Counted from the first letter of the stretch, positions 18,161 to 28,216 are shown. The stretch is DNA of 64,000 nucleotides from Prevotellaceae bacterium (GCA_019420585.1 JAHZGX010000021.1:1-64000); one strand, 5' to 3'. Program-made: numbers and translations. Notes: generated from the letters alone by a model not told the origin.

Positions 18161-19138
18161 TCAATGCACCAGGATCGAGTATACCACGGCCGAGATATGC
18201 GCGATGGCCCTTGAGGCCTGCGCCTCGTCTCCATTAAAGTCCTTGACGAAGACGGAAAGCGTGTAGCACCCGTTGGGGAAGGTGATGAAGGCCACGTCAT
18301 TGTGCGCGGCCAGGATGCCCTCGGCGTTGCGGTAGCCGGAACCGGTCTTGTGGGCCACGGCCACTCCCCTTTCGCCAAGCAACGGGGCCAGAATCCTGTC
18401 CTTGCCCGTCTCGCATTCGCGCAAAGTTTCCATGATAAAACTTTGTTTTTCAGAACTCAACAGGCTTTCGGAGAACAATCGGTTCATGAGCATGGTCGCT
18501 CCCAGGGGCGAGGTGTAATTCTCGTATGCCTTGGCGTGGTCTGCGGCCATTTCGGCCTCCGTATGGGCTATCCGGAAACTCGTGCGCGGGATAAGCGTTG
18601 CCATGAGGCTGTCGGTTTCCGCAATACCCACCAAACGCTCAAACATCAGGTTGCTCGCGTTGTTGTCGCTTTGTGCAAGCGTGTATTGCAGCAGCTCCGC
18701 CACCCTCAATTCCAGCACGGGTTCCGCGTGCTCCTCCATCATCGGGCTCCAGGTCTCGGAATTGAGTTCGTCCCTCCTTATGGTCATCAGTGAATCAAGG
18801 GAAACTCCCCGGCGGTCGAGCGCGTTGCAGACGGCGATTGCCTGATGGAGCTTGAAGACGCTCATCATGGGATAGATGCTCCCGTTGTTGACGGCAACCG
18901 TGTCTCGGTTGTCGATGATCACGGCCACCCCAATCTCCCCGGGATAGCCCGAGATGATGCTTGAGATGGTATCCGCGAGGATGCGGGAATACGGCGGCAC
19001 GGCCTCAGCGTTATCCTCACCGGCACCGTCCGAGTTGCTTCCATGCCGGCAAGAAACCAGCACTGCGGCACAGGACAAGAAGGCGGTGAAGGCAAACAAG
19101 CGGCTCCACTTCCTGTATTTCAAGTTTTGGCTCATCAT
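18161..19138 (-). CDS. Class A beta-lactamase, subclass A2-like, lipoprotein
   Basis: The 325-aa predicted periplasmic serine beta-lactamase has a lipoprotein signal (lipobox LVSC, cysteine near residue 30). All class A motifs are present: SxxK as SVFK (serine at about 93), SDN as QSDNNASN (about 157), a catalytic-Glu segment TEAEM in the omega-loop region, and KTG as AHKTGSGY. The TEAEM-AADH arrangement and the YTSPLGATMLMNRLF segment are like CepA/CfxA/PER enzymes of subclass A2. The start at 19138 (MMSQNLK) is chosen over a GTG 9 nt upstream. Whether it confers resistance cannot be told from sequence. It is chromosomal, with no IS next to it. Confidence 0.93.
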   Translation of the reverse strand: MMSQNLKYRKWSRLFAFTAFLSCAAVLVSCRHGSNSDGAGEDNAEAVPPYSRILADTISSIISGYPGEIGVAVIIDNRDTVAVNNGSIYPMMSVFKLHQAIAVCNALDRRGVSLDSLMTIRRDELNSETWSPMMEEHAEPVLELRVAELLQYTLAQSDNNASNLMFERLVGIAETDSLMATLIPRTSFRIAHTEAEMAADHAKAYENYTSPLGATMLMNRLFSESLLSSEKQSFIMETLRECETGKDRILAPLLGERGVAVAHKTGSGYRNAEGILAAHNDVAFITFPNGCYTLSVFVKDFNGDEAQASRAIAHISAVVYSILVH

Positions 19139-19250
19139 TACATGCACATTTTACATTCGCACACAAAGTTCGACAAAATCCCAGACATTCCCCAACCGCT
19201 TTCCAGTCAATTTGCGGATGGCAAGGGAATATCCTCCCGCATCAATAAGA

Positions 19251-19283
19251 AATGGAGGCCGTACTCCAGGTACAGCCTCCATT
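19251..19283 (-). terminator. Intrinsic terminator after the FG-GAP surface protein
   Basis: The stem AATGGAGGC (19251-19259) pairs with GCCTCCATT (19275-19283), extended by an inner GTAC/GTAC pairing. It is followed on the minus strand by TTCTTA. It lies about 20 nt after the stop of the surface-protein gene. Confidence 0.6.
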
Positions 19284-19303
19284 CCATTGCTTGCAAAACG
19301 CCC

Positions 19304-22300
19304 TCACTTCTTCACGAAGCGGACGCTGCGCCTGTGTCCGACCTTGTCAGTGTGGGTCAGGATGTAGATGCCGTCAGCCAGCACGCTGCCATCCAACCTT
19401 ACACTGCCCTTTTGCACTTCCTCCTGCATCATGCCCATGCCCTGCACGCCAAATACTGTGAGGGTTCCCGGAGAAGGAATACCGCTCACCAGGAGGTCGG
19501 TGCCTTCCACCTTAACCATGAGGGTGGTTCCCTCGGACAAGCCGTCCACGCCCGAGGGGTCGGCCTGCACCGTGTTCGAGCGCGAGCGCCATACGTTGTC
19601 ACCTGCGGCACGGGTGGCGGCCTTCTCAATCAAGGTCTCCACGGCATAATACCAGATGCCGTCCTGGGCCGTGTAGTCGGTGTACGATGTGGTGTTGGCC
19701 GACACCTCGGCAATGCACTCCAACGCCTGCGGCGTGCGGCCACGCAGTATACGGTAGGTGGTGGGCGTCCGACCCTCGTAGCCTGTCCACGAGATGTTCC
19801 ACTCTGAATTGATGCCCATGCTTATCTGCGCATGTATGGGCTGGTGAGCCGACGAGAGTGCCGACTCGCCATACCAGAGCCGCTTCTTCAGCGCATAGCG
19901 CGAGGTATGCTCCTTCGGGGACGAGCCCATGTCGATGAAGGTGCCTTCGCCCGGCACGTTTCCCAGGTACTCATACTCACCCGTGCGCACCGTCTCGCGG
20001 AACACCATGTAGGCCGAGGCATCCTCGTCGTCCAGCCCGGCGACATGCACGCAGTACTTGCCCGTCTCGTCATCGATGTCCACAATGTTGATGCTGCCTG
20101 GATTCCGGCCAGTCACCTTCACCTCGGCCGATTCATACTCGTCTGTCCCGTAAGGCTCGGCCAGCACGCGGCGCACCCGGTATGTCCCAAGCCGGCTGGG
20201 GAATCTCAGAACCGCCGTATTGCCGTCTATCGAATCCACATTGAAATCTGTTGTGGGCTCCCAGTACTTGTCAGAACCTATATAGAGTCCGCTATCCCTG
20301 AAGAAGAGCCATTTGCCCCGATGGAGATTGTCACACGCCACAAGCACCCGAGCATTCGACTGCACTCTTCCGGGAAGAGAGAAGGCAGCATCAAGCCGCG
20401 GGTGCACCAGAATGTCGAACGAGATGTTCCCCGCAGTGATGGTCTTGGTGCCGGCAGAGGTCCAGTACACCGATGCGGTCTGCCCCGTGGTCTTCTCCAC
20501 CACGGCATCCACGCCATAATCCACGGCAGAAAGATTCACGTCGGCGCTGAATGTTATGTTCACGGGATTGCCCACCATGGCCTCCTTGGGAGCCTCGTAG
20601 CCTGCCGAGGTAACGTCACAGTAAACGGGCTGCGAGAACGTGCCCGCCTGGCAGCGGCCGTCCACGGCCTGAACCTTGACCTCGTACGCTCCCGTGGACA
20701 TGGACAGCAGGGGGATGGCGTAGCGCGTGCCGCCTATCAAATCTGCGTCAGTTGGCAGAGGAACGCCGTCAAGACCTCCGTTGAGCGGTGAGATGAAATA
20801 GGATTGCTCGCCATCGGCATCCTTGTGGCGCACAGAAAGGTTGTAGCGCAGGTTGACGGCAGGCGTCTCCTTGTCTTGGGCTGCATTCCAGGTTATCACG
20901 AGATACCCGCCTTCCTCCACAGCCTTCACGCCGGTGGGAGCGGACGGAGCCTCGTTGGGGGCACCATGAATCACGCATTTTTCCATTCCCATCTTTCCAT
21001 CGGTACGGTAATACGGGAAAAATTGGAAACCTGTTCCTCCCGGAAGTCTTGTTGTCGTAAAACTATGGTCACGGTTGAACAATATCGCCGTAGCTTCCCA
21101 TGTACCAGTATTATAAGTATCATTTACGATAAGGTCCATGCACCCGTTGTTGTCAAAGTCGAACACCGGACAATGTAAGGCTGCATAAAGATACCGCTCA
21201 AAGAGCCCCAGTTCGGTGCGGGTGCCATCGAACCATACTATAATATAACAGCGATTTGACGTGCTTACGACATAATCCGTTCTTCCGTCCCCGTCGAAAT
21301 CTCCCAATTCAACAAGGTTAAGCCCTTCCTCCAGTTGCACGGGAAATTCTTTCTCCACAAACTTGAGGCCGCCCTGATTCTCATAGTATCTTTTGTGGGA
21401 TATGATGTCATGCCAGCCATCTCCGTTCACGTCATAGAGCTTCAGGTCATTGTGCCAATATGCGGGGAGCGACAAGTCCACGGGGATATAGTGTATGCAG
21501 TCGCCGGAATTCTTCATGAATGCCTTGTCGCCGGTGTTGTCCGACATGTTGCAGGCATCGAGGCACCCATCGTGGTCAAGGTCGGGCAGGATGTCATCAT
21601 CGAAGAAGTCATCGGGGGTGACATCGTCCATGGACTTGTAGCCTTCGTTGATCAGGTGTCCCTTGCTGTGGATGATGTCCGGCAATCCGTCACGGTTGAT
21701 GTCGGCGGAATGCCTGTAATAATAGTTTTTGGTGTTGAAGAGGCGGTTGACCTTCGTGTAGTTCCCGGCATCGTCACCTTCGTAGAAATATTCGCCTTTC
21801 AGTTCCGCCTTTCCGTCAAGGTCAAGGTCCAATGCCAAGGACGGGGAGACAGGGAAGTCCGGCACTTCCTCAAATCGCACGGGGAGGACCTTCACCTCGC
21901 GGCTCATTGATGCCGACGAGCCGTCGGGGGAGGTGACGGTCATGGTCACGGTCTTGCTGCCGGGTGTGGCAAACATCACGCGCACTGCAGAGGCTTCCTC
22001 GCCGATGATTTCCCCGCCATTCAGGCTCCACTGCACCTGCGAGCCTTCGGGAACTGGGACTGTAACCCGAAGAGTGCATGCCTCATACACGGCCACGCCT
22101 TCTGCGGGCATGTCGGCGATGAATCCCGTTGCCGGCTTTTTCTTTTCAAGCACGGACGGGGTGCTGAACTCCGAGCCGCGGCCGGATGCGTCGATGGCCT
22201 GCATGGAGACGTATATCTTGCCCTGCGGCCACGTGGCCGTGTTCAGCTTGCGCATGAGCTGGTGGCCGCAGTTGCCCGCGAGCAGGTTGCGGCGGAGGCC

Positions 22301-24669
22301 GTCCTTGGTGGCGGCGGCGCACAGGATTTCGCCGCCGTCGGGGGTGGTGCCCACGCGCAGCTCATAGGTGAGGTCGGCGGGCGCGGTCTCCCTGTCGCTG
22401 CCCCGCTTCCAGGTGACGGTGATTTCCTCCTTGCCGTCGTCATAGGTGAGCACAGGCGGCTCGGGTCTGTCGGGGCGGGTGTTGACGGCCGACGAGGGCA
22501 GCAGCATGAAGGAGCCCAGCATGAGCCACTGCCTGCCGGAATTGTCCACGTCGGCCACCGCGTCGAGGGAGCCGTCGCCAAGGTTTTTGTAGTCCGTGTA
22601 CAGGTATTCCGGCGTCGTGCTCACGTTCATGCCGTCCACGGCATAGCTGCGCACCTTGCCCATCGGGGTGGCATAGGAGGTGCGGTCGATTTCCATGTCG
22701 GTCAGCACCTCGTACTTGCCGTCGGCGTTCCAGTCCACGCAATGCTTGAACTTGTATTCCGTGTCTATCGGGTATTCCCTCTTCTTGAAGGTGCCCTGCC
22801 CGTTGTTCTCGAACATTACCAGGAAGGCAAGGCCGCCATTGTCGGAGGCATTGAAGGGAATCAGTATGTCAACGTCCCCGTCACCGTCGAAGTCCCGGCA
22901 CCAGATGTCATCGCTGCAATTGAACCCGCTGATGAGCTTGCGCTCCAGGGACTCCCCGCTGATGCGCTGCAGGTACACCTTGACGGTCTTCTCCTTGCTG
23001 TCATACACCAGGAAGTCGTTGATGCCGTCGCCGTCGAAGTCGCGGAAGAGGAGCGTGCCGCCGAAGGTGTCCTTCACGAAGCGGCCGTCGCCCAGGTTCA
23101 TGTAGTAGTTGCCGCTGGCTGCGTCCACGAAGTCGGGATAGCCGTCGCCGTTGATATCGGTCTGCTGATATGAAGCAAAGACGGCAGGAGGAACACCACC
23201 ACCACCGACAACCGAGAGGCCGGAGCCGAGGGGATTGTCGGCAGGAGGGACGATGTGGTAATATTCCTCGCGGGTCATGGTGGAGAGGCGGCTCACGGCG
23301 GGGGCGGACACCCCGTCGGCCACGATCACGGTGTTGTCCGCCGTGTTGAGGAAGTCCGTCTTGCCGTCATTGTCGTAGTCGATCAGGGCAAGTCTCGGGG
23401 CTATTCCCGATGCCTCACAAAGGGTGGTCCGCTTGAAGTCCTTGTCCACCGAGAACACCAACGTCTCCTCGTAGCCCAATGTCAGCGCAGGGGTGGCGGG
23501 CACGAAGCCCAGGACCTTGTTCTTAGTGAAGCCGGAAGCCACCACGCCCACGCCGGAGAAGCCGGGCTTGAAGCCGTACAGGGCCTTGTCCCGCCGGCTG
23601 AAGAACTCCATGATGCCGTCGGCGTTGAGGTCGAAGGTGGTGTTGGCGTCGGGAGTGCCGTTGGCCGTCGAGAACGCCTGGCCAACCTCCACGTCACCAT
23701 AAACTCTCGTAAGCGCCTCCAGGTCAAACCGGGGCGTGAGCTCCGTCTCGCAACCGGGCTGAACCACCTTCTCGCAGAGTGGCCACTGCGCGCAGTATAT
23801 CTCCATTCCCTCATAGGGGAAGCGGCAGCGCACGCGGATCTCGGATGTCGCGGCGGGCAGCAGCCAGGGCTGCCCGTTGAATCCTATGTCCCAGAGTTCC
23901 GTTGCGTACATGAGCATGGGCACCTCGCCCGAGGGGGTGACGGCCACGCAGGTGTACTCGCCCGTCTCTCCCCCGTCGGCCAGTTCCTGCACGGGCTGTA
24001 TCTCATACATGTTCATCACGGCGAAGGCAGAGGAGAGCGTGGAGAGCCCATCGTGGGTGAGGCTCACTTCCGCCTCCCAGTAATCCTGGCCGGGCGAGGA
24101 GGCCGGGGTGATGCTCCACAGCCCTCCCGTGCCCTCGTCATGGTTGGCGGTGCCCTTGAGCACGCTCGCCTCCAGGCCGGAGAGCACGATGTCCTCATTG
24201 TTCTCGGGCATCTCGCCCACGGTGAGCACGCGGCCGCAGAGTTCACTTACGAGCCCTATCCTGACACCGTCCACATTGGGCAGCAGCGTGTAACCGTCTG
24301 CATCATAATCGAACTTGACGTAATTCCGGCTCTTGTTCAGTGCGCCCGTGCCTGTGGGGACAGAAAACGTGCCACCGCCCCATATCCTCATCACGGGTTT
24401 CTTCAGTGCAGAGAGATTGAGGGATGGCGAGAAGAAGGAACTGGCAGTTCCCGAGAGACTTTCGGAACTGGAGAAGGATTCCCACGCCCAGTCTGAGTCA
24501 TCTTTCAGCACATAGGCATAGCCGTAGGCCGATGCAGGCGCTAAGGATTTACGGACGGGGGGGGTAAAACAGATGCCTCATTCCGGGAGGCGCGCCCCAC
24601 GGCAAAGGCCGCACCCGCGCACAGGGAAAGCCCGGCGATGAGGTACGGCAGTCGTCTGAAGTTGATCAT
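19304..24669 (-). pseudogene. Giant secreted FG-GAP/PKD surface protein; frame broken at a C8 tract (possibly phase-variable)
   Basis: The main frame (19304 to about 24511) encodes at least 1735 aa of extracellular protein. It has many FG-GAP/VCBS-type Asp-rich loops (DFDGDGINDFLVYD, DFDGDGDVDILIPF, DINRDGLPDIIHS, DFDGDGRTDYVVST), a PKD-like domain (QVQWSLNGGEI region), fibronectin type III-like segments, and a C-terminal type IX secretion-like domain ending GIYILTHTDKVGHRRSVRF. It has no signal peptide in its own frame. An ATG at 24669 opens a clear signal peptide (MINFRRLPYLIAGL, ending near AAFA) in another frame. The two frames meet at a run of eight C on the coding strand; nine C would fuse them without any stop (reading VLPPPVRKSLAPASAYGY), giving 1788 aa. 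As sequenced, the gene is OFF or contains a homopolymer error. Confidence 0.8.
24557..24564 (-). repeat. C8 homopolymer tract (possible slipped-strand switch)
   Basis: Eight G on the plus strand equal eight C on the coding strand, located about 36 codons after the signal-peptide start. C8 leads to a stop soon after; C9 or C6 restores the 1788-aa frame. Confidence 0.75.
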
Positions 24670-24778
24670 AAATATAGTTTTTATAAAATGCTGATAATCT
24701 TCCTGGTACAACCCTGTGTCGCAGGAGCGAGGCAGCCGGAGCGACGGTGCCTGGAGGCACTCTCCACAGGAGCCGATG

Positions 24779-24786
24779 CAAATGTA
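24779..24786 (-). promoter_or_regulatory. Bacteroidales -7 box (TACATTTG)
   Basis: TACATTTG on the minus strand, with TTTCG about 18 nt upstream. It lies 110 nt before the signal-peptide ATG at 24669 and supports that start over the GTG at 24511. Confidence 0.55.
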
Positions 24787-25007
24787 ACGTAAAATTTCCG
24801 AAATCGGGCTACGAGGGCGGAAATATTACCATAAAATAATGACAAACGCCCTTGGGTTCCTCCTCGATTCGCCCCTCGGGGGAATGCCGCCGCTCGCCGG
24901 CCTCTCCTTTCCCGGGTGCACGGGCTGCCTGGCGTGGCGGTGCAGGCCGGATTCCGGGGAAGCGTGCATGATTCACGGCGGGATGGGGCCGGATTCGTGC
25001 TTCAAGG

Positions 25008-25396
25008 GCTTTCCGGAAAGTGTTTTGCTACTGTCGTAGGGCTACAACAGCGTCTCGGAGAACGTTTTGATGCTGTCGGAGGGCTACGACAGCATCCCGG
25101 AGAGTGTTTTGCTACTGTCGTAGTGCTACGACAGCACTCGGAGAATGTTTTGATGCTGTTGAAGGGCTACGACAGCATCCCGGAGAGCGTTTTGATGCTG
25201 GACAAGCCTCCTCTTTAACAAAAATATACATTTTACTGCTAGATAAGCCTTCTCCTTAACAAAAATAAACGTTTTGGTGCTGTCGTAGGGCTTCACCAGC
25301 GTTCCGAAAAGCATTTTGCTGCTGTCGTAGGGCTACAACAGCATCTCGGAAAGCATTTTGATGCTGTTGAAGGGCTACAACAGCATCTTTCAGAAA
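25008..25396. repeat. Tandem array 1: nine 41-42-bp hairpin-forming units
   Basis: Units begin at 25022, 25064, 25106, 25147, 25189, 25230, 25271, 25313 and 25355, so the period is 42 bp (three units are 41). A typical unit starts GTTTTGATGCTGTCG, and most carry an inner palindrome such as GATGCTGTCG ... CGACAGCATC (25069-25078 with 25087-25096). The fifth and sixth units have the palindrome replaced by a second sequence type containing TTTAACAAAAATA or CTTAACAAAAATA. The array lies in non-coding DNA between the surface protein and the AAA+ gene. Confidence 0.9.
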
Positions 25397-25461
25397 CAAA
25401 AGAGGCGGGAAACGGGCTGCGGAGGGAGGTTGCAAGGAGGCGCGGGGCGGTTTCTCCCAGA

Positions 25462-25671
25462 CAACTCCCCCGCGAGCATCCGCGCCATCCTGTTTCCCGC
25501 AAGCAACTCCGCCGCGAGCATCCGCGCCATCCTATTCCTCCCAAACAACTCCCCCGCGAGCATCCGCGCCATGCTGTTTCCCACAGACAACTCCACCGCG
25601 AGCATCCGCGCCATGCTGTTTCCCACAGACAACTCCACCGCAAGCATCCGCACGGGGCTGGTGAAACGCTT
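25462..25671. repeat. Tandem array 2: five exact 42-bp units
   Basis: Units begin at 25462, 25504, 25546, 25588 and 25630 with the start CAACTCCnCCGCGAGCATCC. Sequence conservation is high and the period is exactly 42 bp. The unit sequence differs from array 1. It is located 65 bp from array 1 and 125 bp from the 3' end of the AAA+ gene. Frames across it stay open because 42 is a multiple of three, but none looks like a gene. Confidence 0.9.
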
Positions 25672-25797
25672 TCACGCAATGCTTCTGCAAACAAGCATTC
25701 ATGAGTTGCAAGACAACGGGTTACGGAGCACCAAAGAGAGCGTGGGGCGAGGGGATTCCCCGGCCTCGCCCCTGCGCTTGCGGGAGGAGGAGTGCGC

Positions 25798-27840
25798 TCA
25801 CGAGGCAAACCCGATGCGGTGCTGCCGGGGGGACTGCAGCGGGATGACGCGGGGGATGTCGGGCAGGCGGATTTCGGTGAGCGAGGACGTGTCGGTGAGC
25901 CCCTCCGAGGTGACCCTGACCGCCATTGCAGGCAGAATCTCCGTCTGTATCAGGTTCATCACGTGCCGCGCGTTGCCGAAGTTCCTGCCGCGCCTGGCGC
26001 AGTCCTCCGCCAGCCGGCCGCGCAGTGCGGCGCGTGCGTCGTCGGCCAGCGTGTAGCTGTTCCGGGCCAGGTAGTTCTCGGCAATCTCCATCAGCTCGGG
26101 CTCGGTGAAGTCGGGGAAGAGGTAGATGTTGGACTCGGGGATGCGCGACTTGAAGCCGGGGTTCATGTCCAGCATCCGCCTCATCTCGTCGGGGTAGCCG
26201 GCCAGGATGAGCATCCAATCGCGGCTGCCGGGGTCGGAAAGGGCGGTCAGGAGCGTCTCGATGACGAATTTCCCGGGGTCCTTGGGGTCGTTGGGCTGGA
26301 ACAGCTGGTAGGCCTCGTCGATGAAGAGGATGCCTCCGCGCGCCTCCTCGATGGCCTCGAGGGTCTTCTCCGACTCCGAGCTGTAAAACTGCCCCAGCAG
26401 GGTGGCCCGCTCCCTGGCCACCACGTGCCCGCGGGAGAGCAGGCCCGCGCGGTGGAGCATGACGCCCATCATCCGGGCCACGGTGGTCTTGCCGGTGCCG
26501 GGCGAGCCGAGAAACATGGCGTGGAGGGGCGCGGGGGAGGTGGGCAACCCGTTGTCGGCCCTCATCTTGTTGAAGCGCACCACGCGCTCATAGGTGGCCA
26601 GCCTCTCCTTCACCGGGCGGAGGCCCGTGAGGCGGTCGAGCGATGAGGGCAGGAGTGCGTTGCCGGCCGGTTCTGCCTGCGAGGGCTTACCGGGGGCGGA
26701 ATCCTCCCAAGGGTTTCCCTGCGAGGGCTTCCCGGGGGCGGAATCGTCCCAAGGGTTTCCCTGCGGAGCCTTCCCGGGGGCGGAATCGGCGGTGGAATCG
26801 GCGGAATCGGCCTCCTCCTCTTCCGCCGTACGCTCCTTTTCCGAGGCGATGAACCTGTCCAGGAGGGCGTCGAACTCGTCATCCTCCGCCGAGGCCGTGT
26901 CCTGCGGGGGGAAGTGCCTCGTGAAGCGCGCCTCGGCCTCCTCCGGCGAGTAGGCACCGAGCGGAAGCACGTCTTCGCCATACCACTCCCCCGCTTCCTC
27001 CGGCCCGTCCGTGCGGAAGACGAATCCCGCAATCGGGACACCCATGCTGCGCAGTTCGGCGTAATACACCCCGCCTGTCCGCCGGTCCGGCTCGAAAAGG
27101 AACTCTGCCCAATAGTTGTTGCCGCTGAAATCATGGCACACGGGCTCCCTGAAGGTGGATGACACGGTGCCGTCGGGCTGGAACAGGCGCATCTCCAGCT
27201 CGGGCAGCACCAGCGGCGGCATCGGCCCCATCTTCTGCATGAGGCAGAAGCTGACGTAGTAGTCCCACACCTCCGCCGCGTCGACCGACCTGTAGAATTT
27301 CATCTCCCAGCCCGGCCTCACGCCTCCGCTGCGCGCCTCGTACCACTCGGCAGGGTCGCCCAGCACCTCGCGGCTGAAAAGGCGCACGGTGGACACGCCG
27401 AGCGTCTCCCGCGCGGCCTCGTCGCACACCACAAGCCTGTAGGCGCAGTCGGGATTCATCCCTCCTTCGGGCGACACGGGGAAGTCCTGGTCGGAATCCA
27501 TCTCCGCTTCGGGCGACACGGGGAAGTTGAGGTAGACGAACTTCACGAATTCGTCCTTCCCCATGCACACGCTCACCTGCCGCGTGGCCACCGCGCAGCG
27601 CGACGCGCAGTCCACCAGCGTGCACGTGACCTTGCGCCGCACACCCTTGTACGCCCCGTTGCTGATGTGCCTGTTGTGGAACTCCACCCTGGCGGCTATG
27701 CCGCAGAAGTCCCTGCCCACGGCAAAGTCATGCCTGTCGCCATACCTGAATTGTTCAATGAATACGATTTCGTCTCTCTCTGCGGAGCCATAGGCGCAGA
27801 ATTGCACCCGCTCCAATGATATTGGGGATTTTCTCTTCAT
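25798..27840 (-). CDS. AAA+ ATPase (SpoVK/CbbX-like) with unknown N-terminal domain, 680 aa
   Basis: The C-terminal third is a CbbX/SpoVK-type AAA+ module: Walker A GSPGTGKTT (about residue 445), Walker B GGILFIDEAYQLF, sensor/arginine-finger region MNPGFKSRIPESNIYLFPDF, and the family segment RNFGNARHVMNLI. Such ATPases remodel protein complexes, for example Rubisco activation or ESX secretion. The N-terminal 330 residues have no domain I can name; they look beta-rich and contain a 14-aa duplication (FPVSPE...). The linker (about 355-400) contains three 14-aa repeats of the type DSAPGKPSQGNPWE. It stands alone with a leader of about 335 nt if the promoter at 28186 is used. Confidence 0.85.
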   Translation of the reverse strand: MKRKSPISLERVQFCAYGSAERDEIVFIEQFRYGDRHDFAVGRDFCGIAARVEFHNRHISNGAYKGVRRKVTCTLVDCASRCAVATRQVSVCMGKDEFVKFVYLNFPVSPEAEMDSDQDFPVSPEGGMNPDCAYRLVVCDEAARETLGVSTVRLFSREVLGDPAEWYEARSGGVRPGWEMKFYRSVDAAEVWDYYVSFCLMQKMGPMPPLVLPELEMRLFQPDGTVSSTFREPVCHDFSGNNYWAEFLFEPDRRTGGVYYAELRSMGVPIAGFVFRTDGPEEAGEWYGEDVLPLGAYSPEEAEARFTRHFPPQDTASAEDDEFDALLDRFIASEKERTAEEEEADSADSTADSAPGKAPQGNPWDDSAPGKPSQGNPWEDSAPGKPSQAEPAGNALLPSSLDRLTGLRPVKERLATYERVVRFNKMRADNGLPTSPAPLHAMFLGSPGTGKTTVARMMGVMLHRAGLLSRGHVVARERATLLGQFYSSESEKTLEAIEEARGGILFIDEAYQLFQPNDPKDPGKFVIETLLTALSDPGSRDWMLILAGYPDEMRRMLDMNPGFKSRIPESNIYLFPDFTEPELMEIAENYLARNSYTLADDARAALRGRLAEDCARRGRNFGNARHVMNLIQTEILPAMAVRVTSEGLTDTSSLTEIRLPDIPRVIPLQSPRQHRIGFAS
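26671..26790. repeat. Tandem array 3: about three 42-bp units inside the AAA+ gene
   Basis: CCGGGGGCGGAATC starts at 26690, 26732 and 26774, an exact 42-bp period. It encodes the 14-aa Ser/Pro/Gly/Gln-rich linker repeats of the ATPase. Confidence 0.85.
27465..27548. repeat. 42-bp tandem duplication in the AAA+ gene 5' half
   Basis: CTTCGGGCGACACGGGGAAG occurs at 27465 and at 27507, 42 bp apart. It encodes two consecutive 14-aa units starting FPVSPE. Confidence 0.75.
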
Positions 27841-27860
27841 AATTTATACAGTTTTCAAGA

Positions 27861-27878
27861 GGGAGCCGCGTGGCTCCC
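27861..27878. repeat. 7-bp stem hairpin in the AAA+ leader
   Basis: GGGAGCC-GCGT-GGCTCCC is a perfect inverted repeat with a 4-nt loop, 20 nt upstream of the AAA+ start codon. It would form a stable hairpin in the mRNA leader and might limit translation. No T-run follows, so it is not a terminator. Confidence 0.55.
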
Positions 27879-28041
27879 GGTTATACATTCACTTTTCTCA
27901 ATCAAATCCGGAGGCCTTCCCCCGGAATCATCACCAATATGTCAAGGCACGCACTTCCCCCGGCCGCCTGCACCGCGCATGCGTCAGGACACACCACGGG
28001 CTGCCGGAGGATTCTTTCGATTGCAAGATGTTGGTGATGCA

Positions 28042-28155
28042 CTATGCCCACCACATCCCCGCGCCCGGAGGAGCGGAACCGCCGTACTTGCTGTTGCAGG
28101 GATGCAGATGTCTCATAGTTGAAAAAATGAAGTAATTGTACTGTATAAATCGCAT
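28042..28155 (-). CDS. Candidate 37-aa leader ORF
   Basis: The ATG at 28155 lies about 30 nt after a near-perfect promoter. The peptide starts MRFIQYNYFIFSTM and ends GGSAPPGAGMWWA, an unusual Gly/Pro/Trp-rich tail. There is no clear ribosome-binding site, which is common in Bacteroidota. It lies inside the long leader of the AAA+ gene. It may be an attenuator-type leader peptide, a small protein, or chance. Confidence 0.3.
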   Translation of the reverse strand: MRFIQYNYFIFSTMRHLHPCNSKYGGSAPPGAGMWWA

Positions 28156-28185
28156 CGTGCCGCCCACCGCGGCCCAATTGCGCCG

Positions 28186-28216
28186 CAAAATTATCAAAAA
28201 CATCACAGCGGGCAAA
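28186..28216 (-). promoter_or_regulatory. Full Bacteroidales promoter: TTTG-N19-TAATTTTG
   Basis: On the minus strand TTTG (28213-28216) is followed after exactly 19 nt by TAATTTTG (28186-28193), matching both the -33 and -7 consensus. It drives leftward transcription toward the AAA+ gene at 27840, giving a 5' leader of about 335 nt. The rest of the interval 27841-28359 holds no recognised gene. Confidence 0.7.

Noticed and set aside
25008..25671. CRISPR-like array
   Set aside because: The units are contiguous 42-bp tandem repeats with no unique spacers, and no cas gene is in the window.
25293..25808. Open minus-strand frame of 171 aa across array 2
   Set aside because: It is open only because 42 is divisible by three; the Trp/Cys/Arg-rich repeat translation is not protein-like.
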